Positions 9,330-15,434 of a stretch of DNA of 16,308 nt are shown piece by piece (the first letter of the stretch is position 1; every line of letters starts with the position of its first letter). The DNA is from Desulfocurvus sp. (GTDB taxonomy: Bacteria; Desulfobacterota; Desulfovibrionia; Desulfovibrionales; Desulfovibrionaceae). A program made the position numbers and the translations under genes. Location: positions 1 through 16,308 of the forward strand of contig NZ_JALNWM010000053.1 in assembly GCF_023230885.1 (NCBI RefSeq), in the 5' to 3' direction. A model generated the notes under the pieces. That model was not told the DNA's origin. It made no database searches and saw only the letters and a program-made list of their open reading frames with translations.

Positions 9330-10640
9330 CTAGGGCCGGGCGCCGGAAAAGGCCAGGAAATCCTGGCGGGCCCGCTCCTGGGCCTGGGCGCGCAGGCCGT
9401 CGGCCTCGTCGTAGTTGTCCAGCAGCAGGGCCACCAGGGCCGGGTCCAGGGCGCGCCGCCCGGCCAGGGCGCCGAGGACCCCCGCGGCCTGGGGCCGGGT
9501 CATCCCCGCTCGGTAGGGCCGGTCCTCGGTCAGGGCGGTGAACACGTCGGCCACGGCCAGGACGCGGGCGCCGGTGTCCAGGGTTCCGGCATCCAGGCGG
9601 TGGGGGTAGCCGCCGCCGTCCAGGCGCTCGTGGTGCCGCGCGGCCCAGACCCCTGCGGGCTCCAGGCCGGGGATGCGCGTGAGGATGGCGTCGGAGTGGG
9701 CCGCGTGGAGCTTGATGGTCTCGAACTCGGCGTCGGTCAGGGGTTCCTTTTTCTCCAGCAGGCGGCGGGGCACGGCCAGCTTGCCGAGGTCGTGCAGGTT
9801 TCCGGCGACGTAGAGCAGCTCGGCCTCGGCGGGGGCCATGCCCGCCAGGGCGCCCAGGGCGCTGGCCGTGGCGGCGACCCCGCGCGAGTGGGTGGCCGTG
9901 AAGCGGCTGCGGAAGTCGATGATCTGGGCCACGAGGCCGGAGAAATCCACCAGGGCCGGGGCGTCGAGCATGGCGTCGCGCGGGGCGGCCAGGGCGCGCA
10001 TGGCCTCGCGCAGGGCCGGGCCGGGCCGGGCGGCCTCCTCGGCCAGGGCCGAGGCGCACAGCAGTTCGCCCGCGGCCTCCACGGCCAGGGGGTCGAACAT
10101 GCCGCCCGCGCCGTGCTCCAGGCGCTGGCGCAGGACCCCGGGCGGGACGCAGGCCGGGCCCGCGCCGCGCAGCAGGATGTCCAGCCGGTCGGCGACATGC
10201 ACCAGCCCGGCCAGGCGCAGGGTCTGCGGGTCGGCGTCGGCCGCGTCGGCCTGGTCGAAGCGCTGGTGGTGCCAGCGCACCACGTCGGCCACCCCGGCCA
10301 GGGGCGCGAAGCGGCGCAGCAGGGTCCAGCCGATGGCGGCGTGTTCCACGCTGTCGGTTTCGAAGGCCAGGGTGTCCAGGCGCGTTTGCAGGGAAAAGGC
10401 GCCCACGTCGTGCAGCAGCCCGGCGAAGACGACCCGGGCGGTGTCGGCCCCGGGCAGGCCCATGTGCCCGGCCAGCCGTCCGGCCAGGAAGCCCACGCGC
10501 AGGTGATGGTCCACCACCTGGGGGCTGATGAGGTCGAGGGCGGCGGACAGGCCGCCCACCAGGTCGAACAGGGAGACCCGCCCGGTGACGGTGCGGGCGG
10601 TGCGCAGGGCGCTGTCGCGGGGGGCTGGGTGGTGCGTCAT
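9330..10640 (-). CDS. Tandem HD / HD-GYP domain phosphohydrolase
   Basis: 436 residues with two HD domains. The first (about 40-155) has H46, LLHDVG (H77, D78), RWHHQRF (H124, H125) and HVADRLD (D151). The second (about 245-395) is a full HD-GYP domain: ATHSRG (H251), NLHDLGK (H283, D284, K287), AAHSD (H315), HHERLDGGGYP (336-346) and VADVFTALTEDRPYR. HD-GYP proteins with the intact HHExxDGxGYP motif are typically cyclic di-GMP or cGAMP phosphodiesterases; no receiver, PAS or membrane segment is visible, so the first HD domain may be the sensory or regulatory part. Start ATG 10640 fits the first conserved block; its Shine-Dalgarno is poor. The gene appears monocistronic with its own promoter. 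Confidence 0.88.
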   Translation of the reverse strand: MTHHPAPRDSALRTARTVTGRVSLFDLVGGLSAALDLISPQVVDHHLRVGFLAGRLAGHMGLPGADTARVVFAGLLHDVGAFSLQTRLDTLAFETDSVEHAAIGWTLLRRFAPLAGVADVVRWHHQRFDQADAADADPQTLRLAGLVHVADRLDILLRGAGPACVPPGVLRQRLEHGAGGMFDPLAVEAAGELLCASALAEEAARPGPALREAMRALAAPRDAMLDAPALVDFSGLVAQIIDFRSRFTATHSRGVAATASALGALAGMAPAEAELLYVAGNLHDLGKLAVPRRLLEKKEPLTDAEFETIKLHAAHSDAILTRIPGLEPAGVWAARHHERLDGGGYPHRLDAGTLDTGARVLAVADVFTALTEDRPYRAGMTRPQAAGVLGALAGRRALDPALVALLLDNYDEADGLRAQAQERARQDFLAFSGARP

Positions 10641-10698
10641 CGTCTGGAGATGTGCGGATTCCGGAGGACTTGAGGATGAGGGGTGGACCGGGAGAGGG

Positions 10699-10727
10699 AA
10701 AATAAGGCGGGATGCACGAAAAGGCAA
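10699..10727 (-). promoter_or_regulatory. Predicted promoter of the HD-GYP gene
   Basis: Minus strand: TTGCCT (10727-10722), a 17-base spacer, TATTTT (10704-10699), each four of six matches. The leader would be about 50 bases. The local AT-richness stands out from the surroundings. Confidence 0.45.
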
Positions 10728-10735
10728 GCCCCACA

Positions 10736-10768
10736 GGCCCCGGGCGGAGAATCGTCCCGCCCGGGGCC
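10736..10768 (-). terminator. GC-rich hairpin downstream of trpB
   Basis: Perfect 12-bp inverted repeat (GGCCCCGGGCGG 10736-10747 and its complement 10757-10768) with a nine-base loop, starting 12 bases after the trpB stop. On the minus strand the next T-rich run comes only about ten bases later and overlaps the HD-GYP -35 box, so this is either a weak intrinsic terminator or an mRNA 3'-end stabiliser. Confidence 0.45.
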
Positions 10769-10779
10769 GGGGCGGCTGG

Positions 10780-11988
10780 CTACGCGGGGATGCTGATCTC
10801 CCCGGCGCGCAGCATCTGTTCGATCTGGGCCACGTCCTTGTCGCCACGGCCCGAGAGGTTGACCAGGATGATGGCGTCGGCGGGCAGGGTCGGGGCCAGG
10901 CGCATGGCCTGGGCCAGGGCGTGGGCCGACTCCAGGGCCGGGATGATGCCCTCGGTGCGCGACAGGGTGAAGAAGGCCTCCACGGCGTCGGCGTCGCTGG
11001 CGGTGACGTACTGGGCGCGGCCGATGTCCTTGAGGTGCCCGTGTTCGGGGCCCACGCCGGGGTAGTCCAGCCCGGCGGAGATGGAGTAGACCGGCGCGGG
11101 CTGGCCCTGTTCGTCCTGGAGCAGGTAGGAGCGGAAGCCGTGCAGCACGCCCGGGCTGCCCAGGGTCAGGGTGGCGGCGTGGTCGCCGGGGGTCAGCCCG
11201 CGTCCTGCGGGCTCCACGCCCTGGATGGCCACCCCGGCGTCGTCCAGAAAGGCCGAGAACAGGCCGATGGCGTTGGAGCCGCCGCCCACGCAGGCGATGA
11301 CCGTGTGCGGCAGGCGACCCTCCAGTTCGAGGATCTGCTCGCGGGCCTCCCGGCCGATGACGGACTGGAACTGGCGGACCATCAGCGGGTAGGGGTGCGG
11401 CCCTACGGCGGAGCCCAGCAGGTAGTAGGTGTTCTGCGCGTCCTGGATCCAGGCGGCCAGGGCCTCGTCCACGGCTTCCTTGAGGGTCCGCTGGCCGCTC
11501 ATGGCCGGCACCACGCGCGCGCCCATCATCTCCATGCGGAAGACGTTGAGCTTCTGGCGCTCGATGTCCTCGGCGCCCATGTGGATGGTGCACTGCATGC
11601 CCATGAGCGCTGCGGTGGCGGCGGTGGCCACGCCGTGCTGCCCGGCGCCGGTCTCGGCGATGATGCGCGTCTTGCCCATGCGCTTGGCCAGCAGGATCTG
11701 GCCCACGGTGTTGTTGACCTTGTGGGCGCCCAGGTGGTTCAGGTCCTCGCGCTTCAGGTAGATCCTGGCCCCGCCCAGGCGGCGGGTGAGGTTGGCGCAG
11801 AAGTACAGCGGCGAGGGCCGACCCGTGAAATGGCGCTGGTAGTAGTCGAATTCGCGCAGGAACTCGGGGTCGTCGCGGTAGCGCGTAAAGGCCCGGACCA
11901 GCTCGTCCATGACGGGAACGAGGGCCGGGGGCAGGAAGCTGCCGCCGTGCTCGCCGAAAAAGCCTTTGGCGTCGGGGGTGGTGGTCAT
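10780..11988 (-). CDS. trpB: Tryptophan synthase beta chain
   Basis: 402 residues, full length. It condenses indole with L-serine to give L-tryptophan, PLP-dependent and normally paired with TrpA. Visible: KREDLNHLGAHKVNN with the PLP-binding Lys (K90), ETGAGQHG with the catalytic Glu (E112), GSAVGPHPYP, the phosphate-binding GGGSNA (235-240), SAGLDYPGVGPEH and VNLSGRGDKD near the C-terminus. It resembles the classical TrpB1 type. ATG 11988 follows an AAGGAG Shine-Dalgarno at seven bases' spacing; that site lies inside a hairpin. The gene is preceded by a trp leader peptide and attenuator. No trpA or other trp gene flanks it: downstream is the HD-GYP gene, upstream a divergent hydrolase. It may therefore be a second, stand-alone beta chain used for indole salvage, or the partner of a trpA elsewhere. 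Confidence 0.95.
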   Translation of the reverse strand: MTTTPDAKGFFGEHGGSFLPPALVPVMDELVRAFTRYRDDPEFLREFDYYQRHFTGRPSPLYFCANLTRRLGGARIYLKREDLNHLGAHKVNNTVGQILLAKRMGKTRIIAETGAGQHGVATAATAALMGMQCTIHMGAEDIERQKLNVFRMEMMGARVVPAMSGQRTLKEAVDEALAAWIQDAQNTYYLLGSAVGPHPYPLMVRQFQSVIGREAREQILELEGRLPHTVIACVGGGSNAIGLFSAFLDDAGVAIQGVEPAGRGLTPGDHAATLTLGSPGVLHGFRSYLLQDEQGQPAPVYSISAGLDYPGVGPEHGHLKDIGRAQYVTASDADAVEAFFTLSRTEGIIPALESAHALAQAMRLAPTLPADAIILVNLSGRGDKDVAQIEQMLRAGEISIPA

Positions 11989-11992
11989 GGTC

Positions 11993-12028
11993 TTGCTCCT
12001 TTGCTGGCCGCCACCGGCCGCGGAGCAA
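11993..12028 (-). promoter_or_regulatory. Hairpin sequestering the trpB Shine-Dalgarno
   Basis: In the trpB mRNA, UUGCUCC (12028-12022) is perfectly complementary to GGAGCAA (11999-11993), which contains most of the trpB ribosome-binding site. Between them an inner stem GGCCG/CGGCC (12019-12015 with 12010-12006, four-base loop) would stack beneath. The 5' arm starts one base after the attenuator's T-run, so the structure forms only in read-through transcripts. It may damp trpB translation; whether it responds to a signal is unknown. Confidence 0.55.
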
Positions 12029-12029
12029 C

Positions 12030-12061
12030 AAAAAAACCGCGGCTGGTGGTCCTGCCGCGGT
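12030..12061 (-). terminator. trp attenuator terminator (3:4 hairpin)
   Basis: Read on the minus strand: ACCGCGGC (12061-12054), a ten-base loop, GCCGCGGT (12043-12036), then a run of Ts to 12030. A perfect 8-bp stem with an adjacent T-run is a textbook intrinsic terminator. It lies 58 bases after the leader peptide stop and 41 bases before trpB. Its 5' arm (CGCGGC) can instead pair with GCCGCG at 12114-12109, giving the antiterminator. Confidence 0.9.
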
Positions 12062-12108
12062 CGATGAGTGTGGTTTGTTGTCCTGCTCGATGATCCAAAC
12101 GCAACACG

Positions 12109-12129
12109 CGCGGCTCTGTTACCAGAGCC
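12109..12129 (-). promoter_or_regulatory. trp leader 1:2 hairpin and antiterminator segment
   Basis: In the leader RNA, GGCUCUG (12129-12123, over the last Trp codons) pairs perfectly with CAGAGCC (12118-12112) around a GUAA loop that contains the trpL stop. The overlapping GCCGCG (12114-12109) can instead pair with CGCGGC in the terminator's 5' arm. The two pairings exclude each other, which is the logic of ribosome-mediated attenuation: a ribosome stalled at the Trp codons frees segment 2 to prevent termination. Confidence 0.75.
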
Positions 12130-12175
12130 ACCACCACTGGCCCGAAAGGGCGACGAGTTCGATGGCGTTGCGCAT
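12119..12175 (-). CDS. trpL: trp operon leader peptide
   Basis: An 18-codon ORF translating to MRNAIELVALSGQWWWLW, with four Trp codons (12136-12128 and 12124-12122) immediately before the UAA stop. Trp is a rare residue and a UGG-UGG-UGG-CUC-UGG run directly upstream of a terminator and trpB is diagnostic for a regulatory leader peptide whose stalled ribosome senses charged tRNA-Trp. No Shine-Dalgarno is visible before ATG 12175, and the predicted transcription start coincides with the A of this ATG, so translation may be leaderless. It is not expected to have any function as a protein. Confidence 0.92.
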   Translation of the reverse strand: MRNAIELVALSGQWWWLW

Positions 12176-12181
12176 GGAGCG

Positions 12182-12211
12182 TGCATAACGGGGGCGGGCC
12201 GGTTTTGTCAA
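12182..12211 (-). promoter_or_regulatory. Promoter of the trpL-trpB transcript
   Basis: Minus strand: a perfect TTGACA -35 (12211-12206), an 18-base spacer, then TATGCA (12187-12182) as the -10 box. The predicted start is at or within one base of 12175, the A of the trpL ATG. No palindrome resembling a TrpR operator is recognised. Confidence 0.6.
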
Positions 12212-12306
12212 GGCGGTGCGGAACGCGGTGCGCGGCGGGGCCCCGGCGGAGGGCCTCCGCGCCGCCGGTGGCGGACTCCCGCCCCCGGGGCGGGCGGGCC
12301 GGCTGG

Positions 12307-12335
12307 TTGCCGGGGCCGGGCCCGGGGGCTATAAC
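12307..12335 (+). promoter_or_regulatory. Promoter of the SGNH hydrolase gene
   Basis: TTGCCG (12307-12312), a 17-base spacer, TATAAC (12330-12335; five of six matches). The implied start near 12342 leaves a leader of about ten bases that still includes the Shine-Dalgarno GGAGG. It diverges from the trpL promoter with about 95 bases between the -35 boxes. Confidence 0.55.
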
Positions 12336-12351
12336 CGGGCAGGAGGACGCC

Positions 12352-12942
12352 ATGGTCATCTGCTTTTTCGGCGATTCCCTGACCCTGGGTACGGGCGACG
12401 CGGCCTGCCTGGGCTGGGCCGGGCGCATCTGCGTGCAGGCCCTGTCCCGGGGCCGGGCCCTGACGTGCTACAACCTGGGCGCCCGGCGCCATTCCAGCGC
12501 CGACATCCTGGCCCGCTGGCGCGAGGAGAGCGGCCGCCGGGCCCTGCCGGGAGCGGCCACGCGGCTGGTATTCTCCTTCGGCGTGGCCGACGCGGTGGAC
12601 CGCGACGGGCGGCGCAACCTGCCCGCGGCCGACACGGCAGCCAACGCCCGGGAACTGCTCGGCCAGGCCCTGGAGGGGCACGAGGTGCTTTTCGTGGGCC
12701 CGCCGCCCGTGGCCTCGGGGCCGCTCACGGCGCGCATCCGCGAGCTGAACCGCGAGCTGGGCACGGTCTGCGCCCAGCTGGGCGTGGGCTATTTCGACAT
12801 GTTCGGGCGGCTGGTGTCCTCGGGGGCCTATCTGGCCGACGTGGCCGCCAACGACGGCATACATCCCACGGGAGCGGGCTATGCGGAGATGGCCGCCCAG
12901 GTGGCGGACTGGCCCGCCTGGCGGAGCTGGGTGGAGGTGTAG
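12352..12942 (+). CDS. SGNH/GDSL-family hydrolase
   Basis: 196 residues, standard for a single-domain SGNH esterase/lipase. Block I FFGDSLTLG carries the nucleophile Ser9; block II YNLGARRHSS supplies Gly43; block V NDGIHPTGAGY supplies the Asp168/His171 dyad. Block III reads FSFGVADAV where the family consensus is GxND, so the Asn that completes the oxyanion hole is Ala79. There is no signal peptide, so it acts in the cytoplasm. ATG 12352 follows a strong AGGAGG at five bases' spacing. Substrate unknown; possibly a thioesterase or carbohydrate/peptidoglycan O-deacetylase-like enzyme, but nothing in the neighbourhood helps. It is divergent from the trp leader and monocistronic. Confidence 0.82.
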   Translation: MVICFFGDSLTLGTGDAACLGWAGRICVQALSRGRALTCYNLGARRHSSADILARWREESGRRALPGAATRLVFSFGVADAVDRDGRRNLPAADTAANARELLGQALEGHEVLFVGPPPVASGPLTARIRELNRELGTVCAQLGVGYFDMFGRLVSSGAYLADVAANDGIHPTGAGYAEMAAQVADWPAWRSWVEV

Positions 12943-12968
12943 CCCGGGCGGCGGGGGCAATGGCCCGG

Positions 12969-13062
12969 CCCTGCCGCGCGGGTGCGGCGGGGCCTGTCGG
13001 GTCGATCCCCGGCACCTTTCCCTGTCGCGGCCTTGCCGCGCGGACGCGGCGGAACATGTCGG
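12969..13062. repeat. Imperfect 32-bp direct repeat, 62-bp period
   Basis: Copies at 12969-13000 and 13031-13062 share 26 of 32 bases without gaps; each contains a small self-complementary core (CCGCGCGG and GCGGCGG) and ends with TGTCGG. Confidence 0.7.
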
Positions 13063-13178
13063 CAAGCGGGGTCCTGCCCGTCTGGGGGCAGGGCGCTCGG
13101 TGGCTGGTCCCCTGCCCCGCCCCTGCCGCCCGCGCGGGCCGTTAGGTCATGCCCGCCGCCTGTATGACGCTGGCTTTG

Positions 13179-13265
13179 GCCGCCTGCCCGCCCGCGTGGC
13201 CCCGGGCATGCCTGGAGCGTTGAACCAGGAATCCGTGGAACCTCGCCGCCTGCCCGCCCGCGTGG
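13179..13265. repeat. Perfect 21-bp direct repeat, 66-bp period
   Basis: Copies at 13179-13199 and 13245-13265 are identical (beginning GCCGCCTGCC and ending CCCGCGTGG). The sequence between them is not repeated. A 12-bp partial copy (CGCCTGCCCGCC) lies at 13583-13594. Confidence 0.85.
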
Positions 13266-13820
13266 GGCACAGGCGTTTATCGTCGGGCGTCTGTCGCCGG
13301 GGGCCTGCCGCCGGGCGCCCCCTGCCGGGCCGTGGGCGCCGGTGCGCGCCTGCGCTCCGGGGGTGCTGGGTTTCCCGTCCCGGGATGGGCGCGACCCTCG
13401 CCCCCGTCCCGCCCTGCGCGCGGGCCGCCTGCTGGCGGCCGGGCCGCTGGCCGTTCATGCGGCCCTTACGCGCGGGCGACCCCGTGCGCCTGTTCCTGGC
13501 GGCTCCGCTGCCCGCTCGCATGGCGCGTACGCCCGGCGCCGCCGCGCCGCGCGGGCCAGGTGCACGCCTGGGGAATTTGTCTCGCCTGCCCGCCGCGCCG
13601 CCGTGCCGCCCGGCCCGACAGGGCCGCACTCGTCGCAACCGCGGCCCCGTGCGGGCCGGAAAAGCCACCCGCAACCCGTAAAAACGCAACCCCGGCTCCG
13701 CAACGCGACGACGCACCCGTCGTCCGGGCGCAGGCTGCGCCGAACGGGGCGTCGCGCGGCGGCTCCGGGGAGCGGCCACGGGGGGCTGAGTCCGGGGCGG
13801 CCCGTCGCCGGGCCGGGGGC

Positions 13821-13910
13821 CTAGTACTCGCCGTTCTTCCAGGACTGCTTGATGTAGAACAGGCAGCAGCCCACCAGGAAGAGGCCGAGGATGAAGAACA
13901 GGAAGTCCAT
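13821..13910 (-). CDS. 29-residue single-pass membrane microprotein
   Basis: Reads MDFLFFILGLFLVGCCLFYI followed by KQSWKNGEY. Residues 2-20 form one strongly hydrophobic helix; the tail is polar and probably cytoplasmic. ATG 13910 is preceded by AAGGAG at seven bases, an excellent Shine-Dalgarno, and the gene begins 35 bases after the rlmD stop, so it is probably co-transcribed with rlmD. No family is recognised; small single-pass proteins of this kind are often accessory subunits of transporters or respiratory complexes, but nothing here identifies a partner. The segment LFYIKQ is similar to LYRIKQ in the microprotein at 15435-15575. Confidence 0.7.
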   Translation of the reverse strand: MDFLFFILGLFLVGCCLFYIKQSWKNGEY

Positions 13911-13945
13911 AGTCGCGCTCCTTGGTTGGTTGAGGAAAAATTCAC

Positions 13946-15349
13946 TTACACCGGATCGCGCGCGATTTCAACCGTTCCGCCGGGTGTTTGGGCGGGGCGC
14001 TCCAGCAGGGCCGCGCATTCGATGTGCGGGCTGTGCGGGAACAGGTCCACGGGCCGGGCCCGGGTCAGGGCGTAGCCCGCCTCGGCCAGCAGGGCGGCGT
14101 CGCGGGCCAGGGTCGCGGGGTTGCACGACACATAGACCACCCGGCGCGGCCCGAGACCGGCCAGGGCGGCCACGGCCTGCGGGGTCATGCCCGCGCGCGG
14201 CGGATCGACGAAGGCCACGTCGGGGACGTGGTCCAGCCCGGCCAGCAGCGCCCCGGCGTCCCCGGCCAGGAAGGTGCAGTTGCCGATGCCGTTGCGCGCG
14301 GCGTTGCCCCGGGCGTCCTCCACCGCGGGGGCGTGGATCTCGATGCCCGTGACGCGCGCGGCGCGCCCGGCGGCGGCCAGGGCCAGGCCGCCCACCCCGC
14401 AGTACAGGTCGAGCACGGCCTCGGCGCCCGTGAGCCCGGCCAGTTCCAGGGCGGCGCCGTACAGGGCCTCGGCCCCGGGGGTATTGGTCTGGAAGAAGGC
14501 GTCGGGCGAGACGCGGAAGGTCAGGCCCAGCAGCCGCTCCTCGATCCACGGCCGACCGTGGGCCGACACCTGCCGCTCGCCCTGGGCCACGGCGGCGTTG
14601 TTGGCGCGTACGGAATGCACGGCCCCGGCCAGGGCCGGGAAGGTAGCCAGCAGTTCCTCGCACAGGGCGCGCGCGGCGCCGCCGTCGGGCCCGGGGCCGG
14701 TGATGACGTGGGCCAGGGCCTGGCCCGTGGCCTCGGAGCGGCGCAGCACAAGGAAGCGCCAGACCCCGCGCCGGGTGCGCTCGTCGTAGGCCGGGACGCC
14801 CACCCGGCGGCAGAACTCGCGCGCGTGGCGCACCACGTCCATGCACGGCTCGGCCTGGAGGGAGCAGTCCTCCACGTTGACCAGGCTCGCCGAGGCGCGC
14901 CGGTGCAGGCCCAGGGCCAGCCGTTCCCCGGTTCCGGCGAAGGCGAACTCCATCTTGTTGCGAAATTCGTGCACGGCGGGCGAGGGCAGGGCCGGGAGCA
15001 CCTCGCAATGGCGCGCTCCGCCCAGGCGCGCCAGGGCGTCGGCCACCTGCCCGGTCTTGCAGCGCAGCTGCTCGCCGTAGTCCAGGTCCTGGAACAGGCA
15101 GCCGCCGCACTTGCCGAAATGCGGGCAGAAGGGCTCCACGGCGTGGGGGCCGGGGTCCAGGACCCGGATGACCCGGGCCTGGGCGAAGCGCTTGCCCGGC
15201 TTGGTCACCTGCGCCAGCACCCGGCTGCCGGGCAGCGCGCCGTCCACAAAGACCACGAAGCCGTCCACCCGGGCCAGTCCCTGGCCGCCGAAGGCCATCT
15301 TGTCCACGGCCAGTTCCAGTTCCGCGTCCTTGTGAATTTTTTCGCTCAT
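13946..15349 (-). CDS. rlmD: 23S rRNA (uracil-5-)-methyltransferase, RlmD/RumA type
   Basis: 467 residues. It uses SAM to make 5-methyluridine in 23S rRNA (U1939 in E. coli numbering; the exact target cannot be read from sequence). An N-terminal TRAM domain covers about 5-63. The 4Fe-4S ligands are C75, C81, C84 (CPHFGKCGGC) and C162 (VEDC). The methyltransferase domain shows FFQTNTPGAEALY, the SAM loop DLYCGVGGLALAA, VDPPRAGMTP, and the catalytic VSCNPATLARD (C409) with a conserved Glu in HIECAALL (E444). The start ATG 15349 begins the conserved TRAM region; its Shine-Dalgarno is weak (GGAAAAC). It is divergent from the plus-strand microprotein at 15435 and followed by the 29-residue microprotein. 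Confidence 0.93.
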   Translation of the reverse strand: MSEKIHKDAELELAVDKMAFGGQGLARVDGFVVFVDGALPGSRVLAQVTKPGKRFAQARVIRVLDPGPHAVEPFCPHFGKCGGCLFQDLDYGEQLRCKTGQVADALARLGGARHCEVLPALPSPAVHEFRNKMEFAFAGTGERLALGLHRRASASLVNVEDCSLQAEPCMDVVRHAREFCRRVGVPAYDERTRRGVWRFLVLRRSEATGQALAHVITGPGPDGGAARALCEELLATFPALAGAVHSVRANNAAVAQGERQVSAHGRPWIEERLLGLTFRVSPDAFFQTNTPGAEALYGAALELAGLTGAEAVLDLYCGVGGLALAAAGRAARVTGIEIHAPAVEDARGNAARNGIGNCTFLAGDAGALLAGLDHVPDVAFVDPPRAGMTPQAVAALAGLGPRRVVYVSCNPATLARDAALLAEAGYALTRARPVDLFPHSPHIECAALLERPAQTPGGTVEIARDPV

Positions 15350-15374
15350 TGGTTGTTTTCCGGGGCCGCAGCCC

Positions 15375-15403
15375 TTGACATTTTCATGGTTTCGGACAAT
15401 TTG
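15375..15403 (+). promoter_or_regulatory. Possible promoter of the 46-residue microprotein
   Basis: A perfect TTGACA (15375-15380) followed after 17 bases by the poor -10 AATTTG (15398-15403). The surrounding 30 bases are distinctly AT-rich for this genome. The leader would be about 25 bases with GAAGGAG in it. Confidence 0.4.
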
Positions 15404-15434
15404 GGGGTTCCAACGCCAACGAAGGAGCCAGGCC

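Larger units (their letters stand above)
12943..13820. other. Long gene-free, repeat-bearing gap between convergent genes
   Basis: 878 bases between the GDSL stop and the stop of the 29-residue microprotein. Open frames exist on both strands but their translations are Arg/Ala/Gly/Pro-dominated, without recognisable motifs or Shine-Dalgarno sites, as expected for chance frames in GC-rich DNA. It holds a 21-bp perfect direct repeat, a 32-bp imperfect direct repeat, further partial copies of a CGCCTGCCCGCC motif (for example 13583-13594) and many short GC palindromes. No RNA gene or mobile-element end was recognised. Confidence 0.6.

Noticed and set aside
12030..12175. TRAP-binding site or T-box in the trpB leader
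   Set aside because: No series of GAG/UAG triplets and no T-box sequence or specifier stem; the leader peptide explains the structure.
13001..13020. tRNA T-arm-like GGTCGATCCCCGGCACC
   Set aside because: The conserved GTTCRA loop is absent and no matching acceptor, D or anticodon arms were found around it.
12969..13265. CRISPR array
   Set aside because: Only pairs of repeats, with different units and imperfect copies, no regular spacers and no cas genes.
13147..13779. 210-residue minus-strand open frame in the large gap
   Set aside because: Arg/Ala/Gly/Pro composition, no Shine-Dalgarno, no motif; consistent with a chance frame in GC-rich non-coding DNA.
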